From positions 1-7,554 of the forward strand of contig WJJR01000022.1 of NCBI GenBank assembly GCA_014729565.1: a stretch of 7,554 nt of DNA. The letters run 5' to 3'. This document shows positions 1-6,487 of this stretch, piece by piece. The position numbers and the translations under genes were made by a program. How positions within the stretch are numbered: position 1 is the first letter of the stretch; every line of letters begins with the position of its first letter. This stretch comes from Candidatus Zixiibacteriota bacterium. GTDB lineage: Bacteria; Zixibacteria; MSB-5A5; WJJR01. Under the pieces are notes generated by a model. It did not search any database. It was not told where the DNA came from and was given only the letters and a program-made list of their open reading frames with translations.

Positions 1-128
1 ATGCGCAGGGTATCGGTCGGAAATGGGTAGGCGTAATCCGTCAGGCGTGCATCGTACTCCTGGGCCGGGGCCGACGACACCATCAGTATGGCGATCATGA
101 TCAGCAGCAACGGGACTCTTTTCAGCAT
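1..128 (-). CDS. Exported protein, N-terminal fragment (rest outside window)
   Basis: Only the first 42 codons are present; the gene runs off the left edge. The start is ATG at 128-126, preceded by AAAGGAGAGG with suitable spacing. The N-terminus is a clear Sec signal peptide: K3 and R4, a hydrophobic core from about residue 6 to 17 (LLLIMIAILMV), then a signal peptidase I site after S-A-P-A (A22). The mature protein begins QEYDARLTDYAYPFP. The YDARL...YPFP stretch reminds me of the N-terminus of some secreted alpha/beta hydrolases, but no catalytic motif lies inside the window, so this is only a hint. The gene is divergent from the NlpE/META lipoprotein gene, with 227 bp between the two starts. 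Confidence 0.8.
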   Translation of the reverse strand, partial: MLKRVPLLLIMIAILMVSSAPAQEYDARLTDYAYPFPTDTLR

Positions 129-188
129 CTACCTCTCCTTTGTCTGTAGCATCTCTCCCCACGGGCCGTCTTCTGTTGTTCTGTGATA

Positions 189-234
189 GCGTGTCAGCCA
201 CGTTCGTGTTGGCACGCTCGGGCGATTATCCCGA
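189..234. other. Two adjacent stem-loops in a divergent intergenic region
   Basis: Within the 227-bp gap between two divergent genes, positions 189-217 form a long imperfect hairpin. The arm GCGTGTCAGCCACG faces CGTGTTGGCACGC, with one bulged C, two G-U type pairs and a short GTTC loop. Immediately after it, TCGGG (218-222) and CCCGA (230-234) form a second small hairpin. No T-tract follows on either strand, so a rho-independent terminator is unlikely. It could be an operator or a structured 5' leader of either flanking gene. The rest of the gap (129-188 and 235-303) shows nothing I can name. Confidence 0.35.
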
Positions 235-303
235 CGATCTACTCTTCATTGGCAGTGCCTCCGTGGGAGAATATATTGACCACCGGCTTAGAGGATCGAG
301 CCA

Positions 304-333
304 TTGATCGCAGGCGAAAAACAGGAGTATACA
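304..333 (+). promoter_or_regulatory. Possible sigma70-type promoter of the NlpE/META lipoprotein
   Basis: TTGATC at 304-309 (4 of 6 matches to TTGACA) and TATACA at 328-333 (4 of 6 matches to TATAAT) are separated by 18 bp. They sit just ahead of the Shine-Dalgarno at 344, which would give a leader of only about 15 nt. An alternative -35 element, TTGACC, lies at 276-281 but has no good partner. This is a pattern match only. Confidence 0.3.
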
Positions 334-338
334 GGTCC

Positions 339-353
339 GTGACAGGAGGTCAC
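339..353 (+). promoter_or_regulatory. Ribosome binding site framed by an inverted repeat
   Basis: The near-perfect Shine-Dalgarno AGGAGGT (344-350) lies 5 nt before the GTG start at 356 and decides that start. GTGAC (339-343) and GTCAC (349-353) are perfect inverted repeats flanking AGGAG, so in RNA the Shine-Dalgarno core would sit in the 5-nt loop of a 5-bp stem. The stem could present the site to the ribosome, or the repeat could bind a protein. It may also be chance. Confidence 0.5.
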
Positions 354-355
354 TC

Positions 356-1408
356 GTGAAGCATCGCATGCTCATTCCCCGACTCGTCTGTTCGTTGATC
401 GTTCTTTGCATCATCACGAACTGCAGCTACGATCCAGCACCCGACCAACTTACGACTCCGATCACCTTTTCCGGCGAGATTCCGTGTGCGGACTGTCCCG
501 GCAATCTCATCACTGTAACGTTTCGGTCCGACAGTCTCTTCCTCATGCGCCAGGTCTATCGCGAGGCGATCGACGGTATGGACAAGGCGTTTCTCGAAAG
601 GGGCCGCTGGACACAACATCCGGAGACGGGACACCTCCTGTTGACCGGTGGTGAGTTCCGTCAGAAGTACGTGATTGTCGACGACCAACACATTCGTATG
701 CTCGATCAATTCGGCCAGCCTATTGAATCCGATCTCAACTACGCGCTGGCCAGGAGTCCGAACGTCGACCTCTTCTCTGACACACTTCGCATGACGGGCC
801 GGTACATGTATTTCGCCGACGCCGGCTGGTATTGGGACTGCCGTTTCGAGACCGGTTTTCCCGTGGCTCAGCAGGGTGACAATGCGATTCTGGAGGCCGC
901 GTACGCCCAGGCCGCTGCGGAACCGCGCGACACCGTCCTCATTGTGTTTGACGGCCACCTCGACAGTCTGCCGGCCGTTGATCGCGACGGGATGGAAGAA
1001 CGGATTGTTGTCGATCGACTGCGTGGGATTTGGCCGGAGATGAATTGCGAGTCGCCGACACCCCCGATCACGCTCGAATACACGGTCTGGGATGTCATCG
1101 GGCTCGACAAACAGGTGGTTCTTGTCGATCAGGGTCAGTCGCAGCCGTATCTGCGCATCATCCCCGCCGACAATGCCGTCGTTGGTCATACGGGGTGCAA
1201 CCGCTTTCGCGGTGAACTGAAGTATGGTGCCGAACGAATCGCCATGTCACCAACTGCCATCACGAAAATGGCCTGTCCGTCCGGTGTGACATTGGAGTCG
1301 AGACTGCTCGCGGCGCTTGATGCGGTCACCGCCTTCTCGCACCAGGGAGATACACTGTTTTTGCGCGATGACACAGACGAGCGTGTGCGGTTGGTTGCGC
1401 GGCGATAG
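356..1408 (+). CDS. NlpE-like/META (HslJ-like) domain lipoprotein
   Basis: A 350-aa envelope lipoprotein starting at GTG 356 behind AGGAGGT. Residues 1-22 form a type II signal peptide with a hydrophobic core. The lipobox is I-T-N-C with the lipidated Cys at 23, followed by Ser, so outer-membrane targeting is expected. Residues about 37-130 resemble the NlpE N-terminal domain and carry its CxxC signature (C44-A-D-C47, in FSGEIPCADCPG). Residues about 143-231 form a middle domain with RYMYFADAGWYWDC and LRGIWPEMNC, as seen in other NlpE/META lipoproteins. Residues about 240-347 are a META/HslJ domain, with TGCNRFRG at 279-286 and MACP at 305-308. In E. coli, NlpE is linked to copper tolerance and signals surface or disulfide stress to Cpx, while META proteins are linked to heat and novobiocin tolerance. 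The function here is inferred from family. The gene converges on the acetyltransferase gene, with 11 bp between stop codons. Confidence 0.85.
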   Translation: MKHRMLIPRLVCSLIVLCIITNCSYDPAPDQLTTPITFSGEIPCADCPGNLITVTFRSDSLFLMRQVYREAIDGMDKAFLERGRWTQHPETGHLLLTGGEFRQKYVIVDDQHIRMLDQFGQPIESDLNYALARSPNVDLFSDTLRMTGRYMYFADAGWYWDCRFETGFPVAQQGDNAILEAAYAQAAAEPRDTVLIVFDGHLDSLPAVDRDGMEERIVVDRLRGIWPEMNCESPTPPITLEYTVWDVIGLDKQVVLVDQGQSQPYLRIIPADNAVVGHTGCNRFRGELKYGAERIAMSPTAITKMACPSGVTLESRLLAALDAVTAFSHQGDTLFLRDDTDERVRLVARR

Positions 1409-1419
1409 CTGAATTCGTG

Positions 1420-1962
1420 TCAGGTGACATCGGCGACACGACGGCGCCAGATCATGTGATGCGCATTTGTGCCCCAATAGTCGTTGAGGACCACCTGGGG
1501 TTCGCCGAGTCGGTTGGTCCAGTACCTTTGAGCGCTTGTGTATCCGGAATCCAAACAGAAGTCTGTGATGCCGTCATCCTGGATTCTCTTTCGAATCGCC
1601 TGAAGGAGTTGTGTGCCGATTCCCTGACACTGGTACTCCGGGAGCACATAGACACTTTTGATTTCAGGCGTGGTAGCAACATCGACTGACAGGTTGTCGC
1701 GGATGATCGTGTTGGCGGGGCCATAGGCCGCTGTCCCGACCACCTTGTCACCCGCTCGCGCGATGAGGAAATACTCGTCACGACCGTTGCTGTCCAAATC
1801 CCGTTGGAGTGTGTTGATTTGTTCGGTGATCTCGCGTTCGATGTCCGATGCATGAAGGACGGCAATGCCTTCGCGCTTAAAGGCGTGGCCAATAGTATGG
1901 ATGAACAGACTGCAAACGGCGTCTTTGTCCGCTAGCTTCGGACGTACGATCGTGACGGGCAT
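1420..1962 (-). CDS. GNAT-family N-acetyltransferase
   Basis: A probable acetyl-CoA-dependent N-acetyltransferase of 180 aa from the chosen start. The GNAT core is visible: an N-terminal strand VTIVRPKLADKD, beta strands around 63-80 (YFLIARAGDKVVGTAAY), and beta4 EIKSVYVLP (100-108) leading into motif A Q111-C-Q-G114-I-G116, which binds the CoA pyrophosphate. A C-terminal YTSAQRYWTNRLG segment (141-153) is typical of the family. I chose ATG 1962-1960 because it gives the usual short lead (MPVTIVRP) into the fold. In-frame ATGs at 1998 and 1986 and a TTG at 2010 are possible; none has a convincing Shine-Dalgarno, and the TTG falls inside the inverted repeat at 2003-2022. The substrate cannot be told from sequence. 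The gene is divergent from the flavin oxidoreductase and convergent with the lipoprotein. Confidence 0.85.
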   Translation of the reverse strand: MPVTIVRPKLADKDAVCSLFIHTIGHAFKREGIAVLHASDIEREITEQINTLQRDLDSNGRDEYFLIARAGDKVVGTAAYGPANTIIRDNLSVDVATTPEIKSVYVLPEYQCQGIGTQLLQAIRKRIQDDGITDFCLDSGYTSAQRYWTNRLGEPQVVLNDYWGTNAHHMIWRRRVADVT

Positions 1963-2002
1963 ATTGAATGTTATGAAACTCGACATCGCTGCCGCCATTG
2001 AA

Positions 2003-2022
2003 ATTGTCAATCAGGGGACAAT
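2003..2022. promoter_or_regulatory. Inverted repeat, candidate operator between divergent genes
   Basis: ATTGTC (2003-2008) and GACAAT (2017-2022) are perfect 6-bp inverted repeats separated by 8 bp. They lie between the divergent acetyltransferase and flavin oxidoreductase genes. On the minus strand one arm contains a consensus -35 hexamer (TTGACA, 2010-2005), though no good -10 follows at 16-18 bp. The arrangement fits a dimeric regulator site controlling one or both genes, but no regulator is encoded next to it. Confidence 0.35.
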
Positions 2023-2075
2023 GTCTTCACCTTCCGTGTTGTTGTCTTCCCCACTTGTAGGCTATCCTCGTTACG

Positions 2076-3197
2076 ATGGATCGTACTGACAACAGACCAA
2101 ACGGGTCCTCCCGTCTGTTCGAACCGGTATCGGTTGCGAAGACATTCCGTCTGCCCAACCGTCTGATCATGGCACCGATGACGACCACGGCGGGGCATGA
2201 CAACGGCGAGATTTCCGACGAAGAGATCGCGTATCTCTCACAACGTGCCGCCGGGGGCATAGGGACGATCATGTCGCCCGCCTGCTACGTGCACAAATCG
2301 GGACATGCCTTTCCCGGACAGATCGGTGTCCACTCCGATGACATGATACCGGGATTGACACGGTGTACGGAGGCGATCCGGAAGAACGGTGGTGTCTCGA
2401 TTCTGCAAATCCATCATGGCGGCAACGCCGCCAAAAGCGAATTCACCGGACATGCTCCCTGGGCTCCGTCGGCCGTTCAAAATCGTACCGGTACATCCGA
2501 GATGCCCACCGCGATGACGGTCAACCAAATCCAGGACGTTATCTCGGCGTTTGCCACGGCTGCTCGACGCGCACAGCGATCGGGATTCGACGGGATCGAA
2601 TTGCACGGTGCAAATACGTATCTGTTCCAACAGTTCTTCTCATCCTTTACGAACAAGCGCGATGATGAGTACGGAACGCAGACGTGGGAGAATCGGTGCC
2701 GATTCGCAGCCGACGTGGTCATCGCTGTGCGAGCGGAAGTCGGACCTGACTATCCCATCCTTTACCGTGTGTCACCGGAGGAACCGGAGCCCGACGGATA
2801 CACCACCGAAGATGTCGTCGAGTTGCTGCGACGGATTGTCCCGCTCGGCATCGACGTCGTCCACGTCTCCACGTGGGAGTATGGCACGGGATTGTATCCG
2901 GAACCGTCACCGGGACAGCACACGACCCTTCGCATCAAGCGGGCTGTTGACGTACCCGTCGTTGGTGTCGGTCAAATCCGAACGCCGGAGCAGGCGCTGC
3001 GCGTGCTTGATGACGGTGTCAATCTGGTCGCGTTGGGACGCGTCTTGCTGTTCGAGAAGGATTGGGGTGTGAAGGCGCAATCGGATCGCGCGTCTGAGAT
3101 TCGAACACAGATTACAACCGTCGAAGAAGTCGATCAGCTCGATGTCCCGCCCAAAATGAAACCGTATATTCGTCGGTTTTTCCCCGATCGGATTTAG
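2076..3197 (+). CDS. Old Yellow Enzyme family NADH:flavin oxidoreductase
   Basis: A 373-aa FMN-dependent TIM-barrel ene-reductase, a normal length for the family. Visible landmarks in order: LPNRLIMAPMT (26-36), with T36 where classical OYEs have the Thr that tunes FMN; QIHHGG (111-116); FDGIELHGANTYL (171-183), containing the H177-x-x-N180 substrate-anion pair and Y182 at the proton-donor position; LYRVSPEE with FMN-contacting R231; and the phosphate-binding C-terminal part VGVGQIRTPEQAL (296-308) and ALGRVLLFEKDW (319-330). Family members reduce activated C=C bonds of enones or nitro compounds with NAD(P)H. The HGAN plus FQQFFS arrangement is like YqiG/NADH-dependent flavin oxidoreductases. 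There is no C-terminal Fe-S/FAD extension, so it is not a 2,4-dienoyl-CoA reductase type. The start is ATG 2076; no strong Shine-Dalgarno is seen. It converges on the receptor gene, with 36 bp between stop codons. Confidence 0.92.
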   Translation: MDRTDNRPNGSSRLFEPVSVAKTFRLPNRLIMAPMTTTAGHDNGEISDEEIAYLSQRAAGGIGTIMSPACYVHKSGHAFPGQIGVHSDDMIPGLTRCTEAIRKNGGVSILQIHHGGNAAKSEFTGHAPWAPSAVQNRTGTSEMPTAMTVNQIQDVISAFATAARRAQRSGFDGIELHGANTYLFQQFFSSFTNKRDDEYGTQTWENRCRFAADVVIAVRAEVGPDYPILYRVSPEEPEPDGYTTEDVVELLRRIVPLGIDVVHVSTWEYGTGLYPEPSPGQHTTLRIKRAVDVPVVGVGQIRTPEQALRVLDDGVNLVALGRVLLFEKDWGVKAQSDRASEIRTQITTVEEVDQLDVPPKMKPYIRRFFPDRI

Positions 3198-3233
3198 TCA
3201 GAACTCGTCCCCGGCAGGGCACGCCAATCGATC

Positions 3234-5111
3234 CTACATGTGTACGCTGTTGAACGTGAGATTCACCCGCACGGTCCGTCCCGGTTCATACACACGAATA
3301 CCCGATGCGAACGGGTCACGCAGATACGACATATGCTGCGTGTACAACTCGTCGAACAGGTTCTCCATCTCCAGGCTCAGCCGAACAGGCTTCAGATCGT
3401 AGTTGATGCCGGCATCAAAGCGATGCCATGAGGTTGTTGCGGTCTCCTGCAGGTTGGGATTAACACGTGTTTGCGCGTCGTTGTAGGTGTGGCGCCAATA
3501 CAGGTGTCCATCACCAATCTTTGGAGAGGTTACTGTGTAAGTGAGAGTGAACGGCGGAATCTCCGCAACTGGGGTGCTGCTCGCTTCACGCTCGGCCCAT
3601 GTGTATCCCGCGGCCCAGTCGAGATACCGCCAGTCGCCCCGAAGATTGGCGGCGAGGATAATCGCGTCGAAGTTCTCATACGTCATGTACATGCGTTCCT
3701 GCGCTGACTTCGATGCGAGATCGACGTAATTCCATACATACGACGCCGACGTTTCGAGTGTCAGTCCATGCGATTCCAGATTGCCGCGCAGCGAGGTTCG
3801 GATGGGATTGCGCAGTCCCGGATTCCCCGACCACCACGGTTTGCCCATCGGCCGTTGCAGCGCGATGTAGAGACTCTGTGCGGTCGGTGGTTCGGCGACC
3901 GCATCGATCGCCACCACGCCAGTGACCTTGGGCAGAAGCGCCCTCTGAACAGCCGCCCCGGCCGCCCATGTGATGAACGTCTGTGTTGTGGATTGATCGT
4001 CGTACAGTGATGCGTAAAACGCTGCACGGTCTTCCTCATCGATAGAGAACCGCGAGACGCCGGCGCGTCCCCACAGACGCACTCGCCGGTGCTTGATTTC
4101 ATGGAATGCCGACAGCGCAAGCTGAGTGACGCCGGGCATCATCTTATTGGTCAGCGTTCCCATCGGCATGGTGGTCTCATTGTCGACGGTCCAGTGACGA
4201 TAGAATGCCTCGTAGCCCGGCCCGGTGACTCCGACGGTCGTGTTCACTGCATCATTGATCATCCGCATGGGGCTCCTGCGGAGTTCGTTGTCCATCAGGT
4301 GCTCGGTGTGGTTGGCGTAGAGCTTGTGACCTCGATACGCCACGGAACCGGAGAAGACACGATTGCGCCGCTCATCCATTCGCAGATAGGGGAACATGAC
4401 GTCTTCGGTGTACGTGAAGTCGCCGCGGTACGTGATCCCCTGCCGTTGCCCGGTCAGGGACGCCTCAGCGAGACGATACGTGACATCGTCGCTGTACCCG
4501 TAGCGATCCACGAATGTCCGGCCATCGCCGTCGGTGTAGTCGGATCCGAACGCATACCGGCCGGCAAGACGGTGGTGTTGTGTGGTGGCGGCAAACCCGA
4601 TGTCGGATGATTCCGACGCACCGGCGCTTTGCGAGATACCCGTGCGAATCTGATCGTAATCGCCCACCGGACGTCTGCGATAGGCGACCGATCCACCGAT
4701 ACCGCTGCAACACGACGATGACGTTTTGTTCAGTTCGATGGCATCCATCTCCAGTGAATTGCTGCGGGCGAGGGGCGAATCCATGCGGTTCGGACAGGCG
4801 CTGTGGTAGCGCTCGCCGTCGATGACAATGGTGATGTCGTCACGCTTGAACCCGTCAGCCTGAATGTCCTGCGCCAGAAACACGCCCTTGGTAATGAGAA
4901 CGAATCCGTTTTGTGTCAGCACCTGATTGAAACGCTCTTTCTCGAACGGGAACGGCGATCCATCCGGCGTCACGCGTTCGCCGAGCACCTCGATGGTGAC
5001 GTCCAATTCGACGATCATGGTATCAATGTCCGGTGACCGTTCCGGTACTTGAGCCTGGAGAGATGATGCCAGAAGCAGGCAACTACACGACATGAGTGCG
5101 AACATCCGCAT
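3234..5111 (-). CDS. oprC: TonB-dependent copper receptor (OprC/NosA type)
   Basis: A 625-aa outer-membrane receptor expected to import copper with TonB-ExbBD energy. The start is ATG 5111-5109 behind GAAGGA at 7-nt spacing; a TTG at 5132 also opens the frame but is less likely. Residues 1-20 are a signal peptide (cleavage after L-Q-A). The plug domain (about 35-145) contains ACPNRMDSP, i.e. C106-x-x-x-M110, and the barrel contains HLMDNELR with H271-x-M273. CxxxM plus HxM is the copper site described for Pseudomonas OprC, and CPNxMD with HxMDN are hallmarks of the TonB-copper subfamily. C-terminal barrel strands include FDAGINYDLKPVRLSLEMENLFDELY and a final RVNLTF strand followed by a short tail. 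Odd points: it is about 100 aa shorter than OprC, I see no obvious TonB box, and the usual KGP-type plug motif is replaced by NKTSSSCCSG with adjacent C134-C135. It lies 111 bp downstream of the hemerythrin gene on the same strand. Confidence 0.9.
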   Translation of the reverse strand: MRMFALMSCSCLLLASSLQAQVPERSPDIDTMIVELDVTIEVLGERVTPDGSPFPFEKERFNQVLTQNGFVLITKGVFLAQDIQADGFKRDDITIVIDGERYHSACPNRMDSPLARSNSLEMDAIELNKTSSSCCSGIGGSVAYRRRPVGDYDQIRTGISQSAGASESSDIGFAATTQHHRLAGRYAFGSDYTDGDGRTFVDRYGYSDDVTYRLAEASLTGQRQGITYRGDFTYTEDVMFPYLRMDERRNRVFSGSVAYRGHKLYANHTEHLMDNELRRSPMRMINDAVNTTVGVTGPGYEAFYRHWTVDNETTMPMGTLTNKMMPGVTQLALSAFHEIKHRRVRLWGRAGVSRFSIDEEDRAAFYASLYDDQSTTQTFITWAAGAAVQRALLPKVTGVVAIDAVAEPPTAQSLYIALQRPMGKPWWSGNPGLRNPIRTSLRGNLESHGLTLETSASYVWNYVDLASKSAQERMYMTYENFDAIILAANLRGDWRYLDWAAGYTWAEREASSTPVAEIPPFTLTYTVTSPKIGDGHLYWRHTYNDAQTRVNPNLQETATTSWHRFDAGINYDLKPVRLSLEMENLFDELYTQHMSYLRDPFASGIRVYEPGRTVRVNLTFNSVHM

Positions 5112-5222
5112 GAGACAATCCTTCCGATGCAATCACTATGTCAACATGCAACGAGCGCGTATCCTGTGTCACGTGTTTTCTCCTGCAAGCATCGCCTACT
5201 CTTCACGGGTCTGCATGGGCCG
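5112..5222 (-). promoter_or_regulatory. Leader/intergenic region ahead of the copper receptor
   Basis: This 111-bp gap separates the HHE gene from the receptor gene. It is longer than the other gaps in the cluster, so the receptor may have its own promoter. A perfect TTGACA hexamer lies at 5144-5139 (minus strand), but it is only about 28 bp from the ATG and no -10 follows at the right distance. TTGCAG near 5186 with GGATAC about 18 bp downstream is a weaker alternative. TTGCAT occurs twice, flanking the TTGACA, on the minus strand. No terminator or riboswitch is recognisable. Confidence 0.25.
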
Positions 5223-5729
5223 CTAATGGTCTCGCGCTTCGGCCCACTCCGTTCGGCACTGTTCGAGCATCGCCATCCGTTTGTCCTCAGAGATGAGTTT
5301 GTCCGAGTCCGGATAGAGGAGATTGTGCTCCCGACGATTGTGGTGATCGAGCAGTTGTTTGAATCCGCACTCCAGGTCCAGCATGGCGATCAGATCGCGT
5401 GGCGACGGCTGCCCTTGCTCTTGAAGTTCGACCAGCGGCTGCTTGATCTCTGAGAGCCGCTCACAAATCTTCTTATGCTCGAGCACATAGACCTCGGCCG
5501 GCAAACCGGGCGGCTCGTCCTGCTGTGATCGTTGTGCCTCGAACGCCGGTAACAATTGCTGTTCCTCGTGACGCATGTGCAGGAGAAGCAAACGTTCGAA
5601 TCGATCGAGCCGTTGCAAGGCATCGGATAGCCGTCCGGCGATCAGCCCTTCCTGATGCCGGAGAAACATCTCATCCAACTCGGAATGCATCAGATCGAGT
5701 TCCAGAAATGTGTCGAGCTGTTGTGCCAT
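5223..5729 (-). CDS. Hemerythrin-like (HHE cation-binding) protein
   Basis: A 168-aa soluble, all-helical protein with a hemerythrin/HHE fold that probably binds a di-iron centre. Candidate ligands are spaced as in the family: H15 in helix 1 (LDLMHSELDEMF), H51-M-R-H54-E55-E56 followed by LLP in helix 2, H85 (VLEHKKI), and H129-H130-x-x-x-E134-H135 followed by NLLYP. There is no signal peptide, so it is cytoplasmic. Such proteins bind O2 or NO or sense and store iron; which applies here is not shown. The start is ATG 5729-5727 with AGGA about 9 nt upstream. A TTG at 5753 would abut the previous stop and is less likely. It lies 24 bp after the ric gene, so the two are almost certainly cotranscribed, and it may assist or back up Ric. 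Confidence 0.85.
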   Translation of the reverse strand: MAQQLDTFLELDLMHSELDEMFLRHQEGLIAGRLSDALQRLDRFERLLLLHMRHEEQQLLPAFEAQRSQQDEPPGLPAEVYVLEHKKICERLSEIKQPLVELQEQGQPSPRDLIAMLDLECGFKQLLDHHNRREHNLLYPDSDKLISEDKRMAMLEQCRTEWAEARDH

Positions 5730-5753
5730 GCGCTCGCTTCCTAATCCGCCCAA

Positions 5754-6470
5754 TCAGGTGCTCTGTTCCATCTGCATCGCACGCGGGAAGAGAACGTTGT
5801 TCTCCTTATGGATGTGCCGATGCATGTCTTTCTCGAATGTATCCAACGCGTCGAGCATTGCCCGATAGGTATTGCAGGCCCATTCGGGTGGTGCGAACCC
5901 CTCGGTCAATTCCCGCAGGTCGGATAGGGCCGATCCGGCCTGATCATGCTCGTGTTCCATTTGCCGAATCGGTGCGGCCATTGTCCCGCAGTGAGCCGCC
6001 GCATCCGTCACCCCGGATTCCATCTGCCGGATTATCGGGAAGAGAATCCTCTCCTCTTTCATCATGTGACTGGTCAACTCATCGGCTAATGCACACAGTG
6101 TGAGATGCACATTGCGTAGACGCGCGTCGCGTCCGCCATGAACCTCGGAGACTTTCCTGGTCAACGCGTGCAATCGCGGCAGTTCGGAGCGCAGATACGC
6201 GTGGTGCGTGCTCTCGATGTGATCGGCCAATTCGGTTAGTGTCATCGTTGCGGGATTAATCGGATCCGGTTGATGAGAGGCACGCTGTCGTTCTTCTTCC
6301 AACAGCGCAACCACGTGATCAACATTGAGCGTCTTCTGATCGCAGGCATCCTCCAGCGACATTTTACCGCCGCAGCAGTAGTCGATGTCCAGGCGTTCAA
6401 AGACGCGCGCGAGTCCGGGTTGTTGCATCACGATCTCGCCAACGGGCCGAGTGGTGTCAACAGTCGTCAT
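5754..6470 (-). CDS. ric: Iron-sulfur cluster repair di-iron protein (Ric/YtfE/ScdA)
   Basis: A 238-aa cytoplasmic protein that restores Fe-S clusters damaged by nitric oxide or oxidants. The N-terminal ScdA_N domain (about 1-60) carries the diagnostic DIDYCCGGK with C32-C33. The C-terminal hemerythrin domain aligns with E. coli YtfE ligands: H89 (or H90) in STHHAYLRSELP, H135 and E139 in SHMMKEERILFP, H175 in MEHEHDQAG, and H219 and E223 in HIHKENNVLFPRA. All six di-iron ligands therefore appear intact. The start is ATG 6470 behind GGGAG with 7-nt spacing. Length is close to YtfE (220 aa) and ScdA (224 aa). In other bacteria these genes are induced by NO through NsrR, FNR-like or two-component regulators. 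Here the 79-bp gap upstream holds two palindromes that could serve control. It is followed 24 bp on by the second hemerythrin-type gene. Confidence 0.95.
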   Translation of the reverse strand: MTTVDTTRPVGEIVMQQPGLARVFERLDIDYCCGGKMSLEDACDQKTLNVDHVVALLEEERQRASHQPDPINPATMTLTELADHIESTHHAYLRSELPRLHALTRKVSEVHGGRDARLRNVHLTLCALADELTSHMMKEERILFPIIRQMESGVTDAAAHCGTMAAPIRQMEHEHDQAGSALSDLRELTEGFAPPEWACNTYRAMLDALDTFEKDMHRHIHKENNVLFPRAMQMEQST

Positions 6471-6487
6471 GATTCATCTCCCATGTG

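Noticed and set aside
350..1189. Long antisense open frame (279 aa, minus) over the lipoprotein gene
   Set aside because: It lacks recognisable domains and overlaps a gene with a strong Shine-Dalgarno, lipobox and two known domains on the other strand. GC-rich codon structure explains the open antisense frame.
2551..3072. 173-aa plus-strand open frame in another frame of the ene-reductase gene
   Set aside because: It lies within a gene whose catalytic and FMN motifs are intact in the other frame, and its composition is Ser/Arg rich.
3198..3233. Possible bidirectional terminator between the converging ene-reductase and receptor genes
   Set aside because: GTCCCCGGCAGGGCAC can fold with a mismatch, but no T-tract follows on either strand, so I do not call a terminator.
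4089..4610. 173-aa plus-strand open frame inside the copper receptor gene
   Set aside because: It is antisense to the well-supported receptor barrel and shows no family features.
5139..5144. Consensus TTGACA as the -35 of the copper receptor promoter
   Set aside because: It is too close to the ATG and Shine-Dalgarno, and the hexamer 17 bp downstream (GGATTG) is not a -10 element.
5525..6103. 192-aa plus-strand open frame across the HHE and ric genes
   Set aside because: Arg/Pro/Ser-rich composition typical of an antisense shadow, with no domain and no ribosome site.
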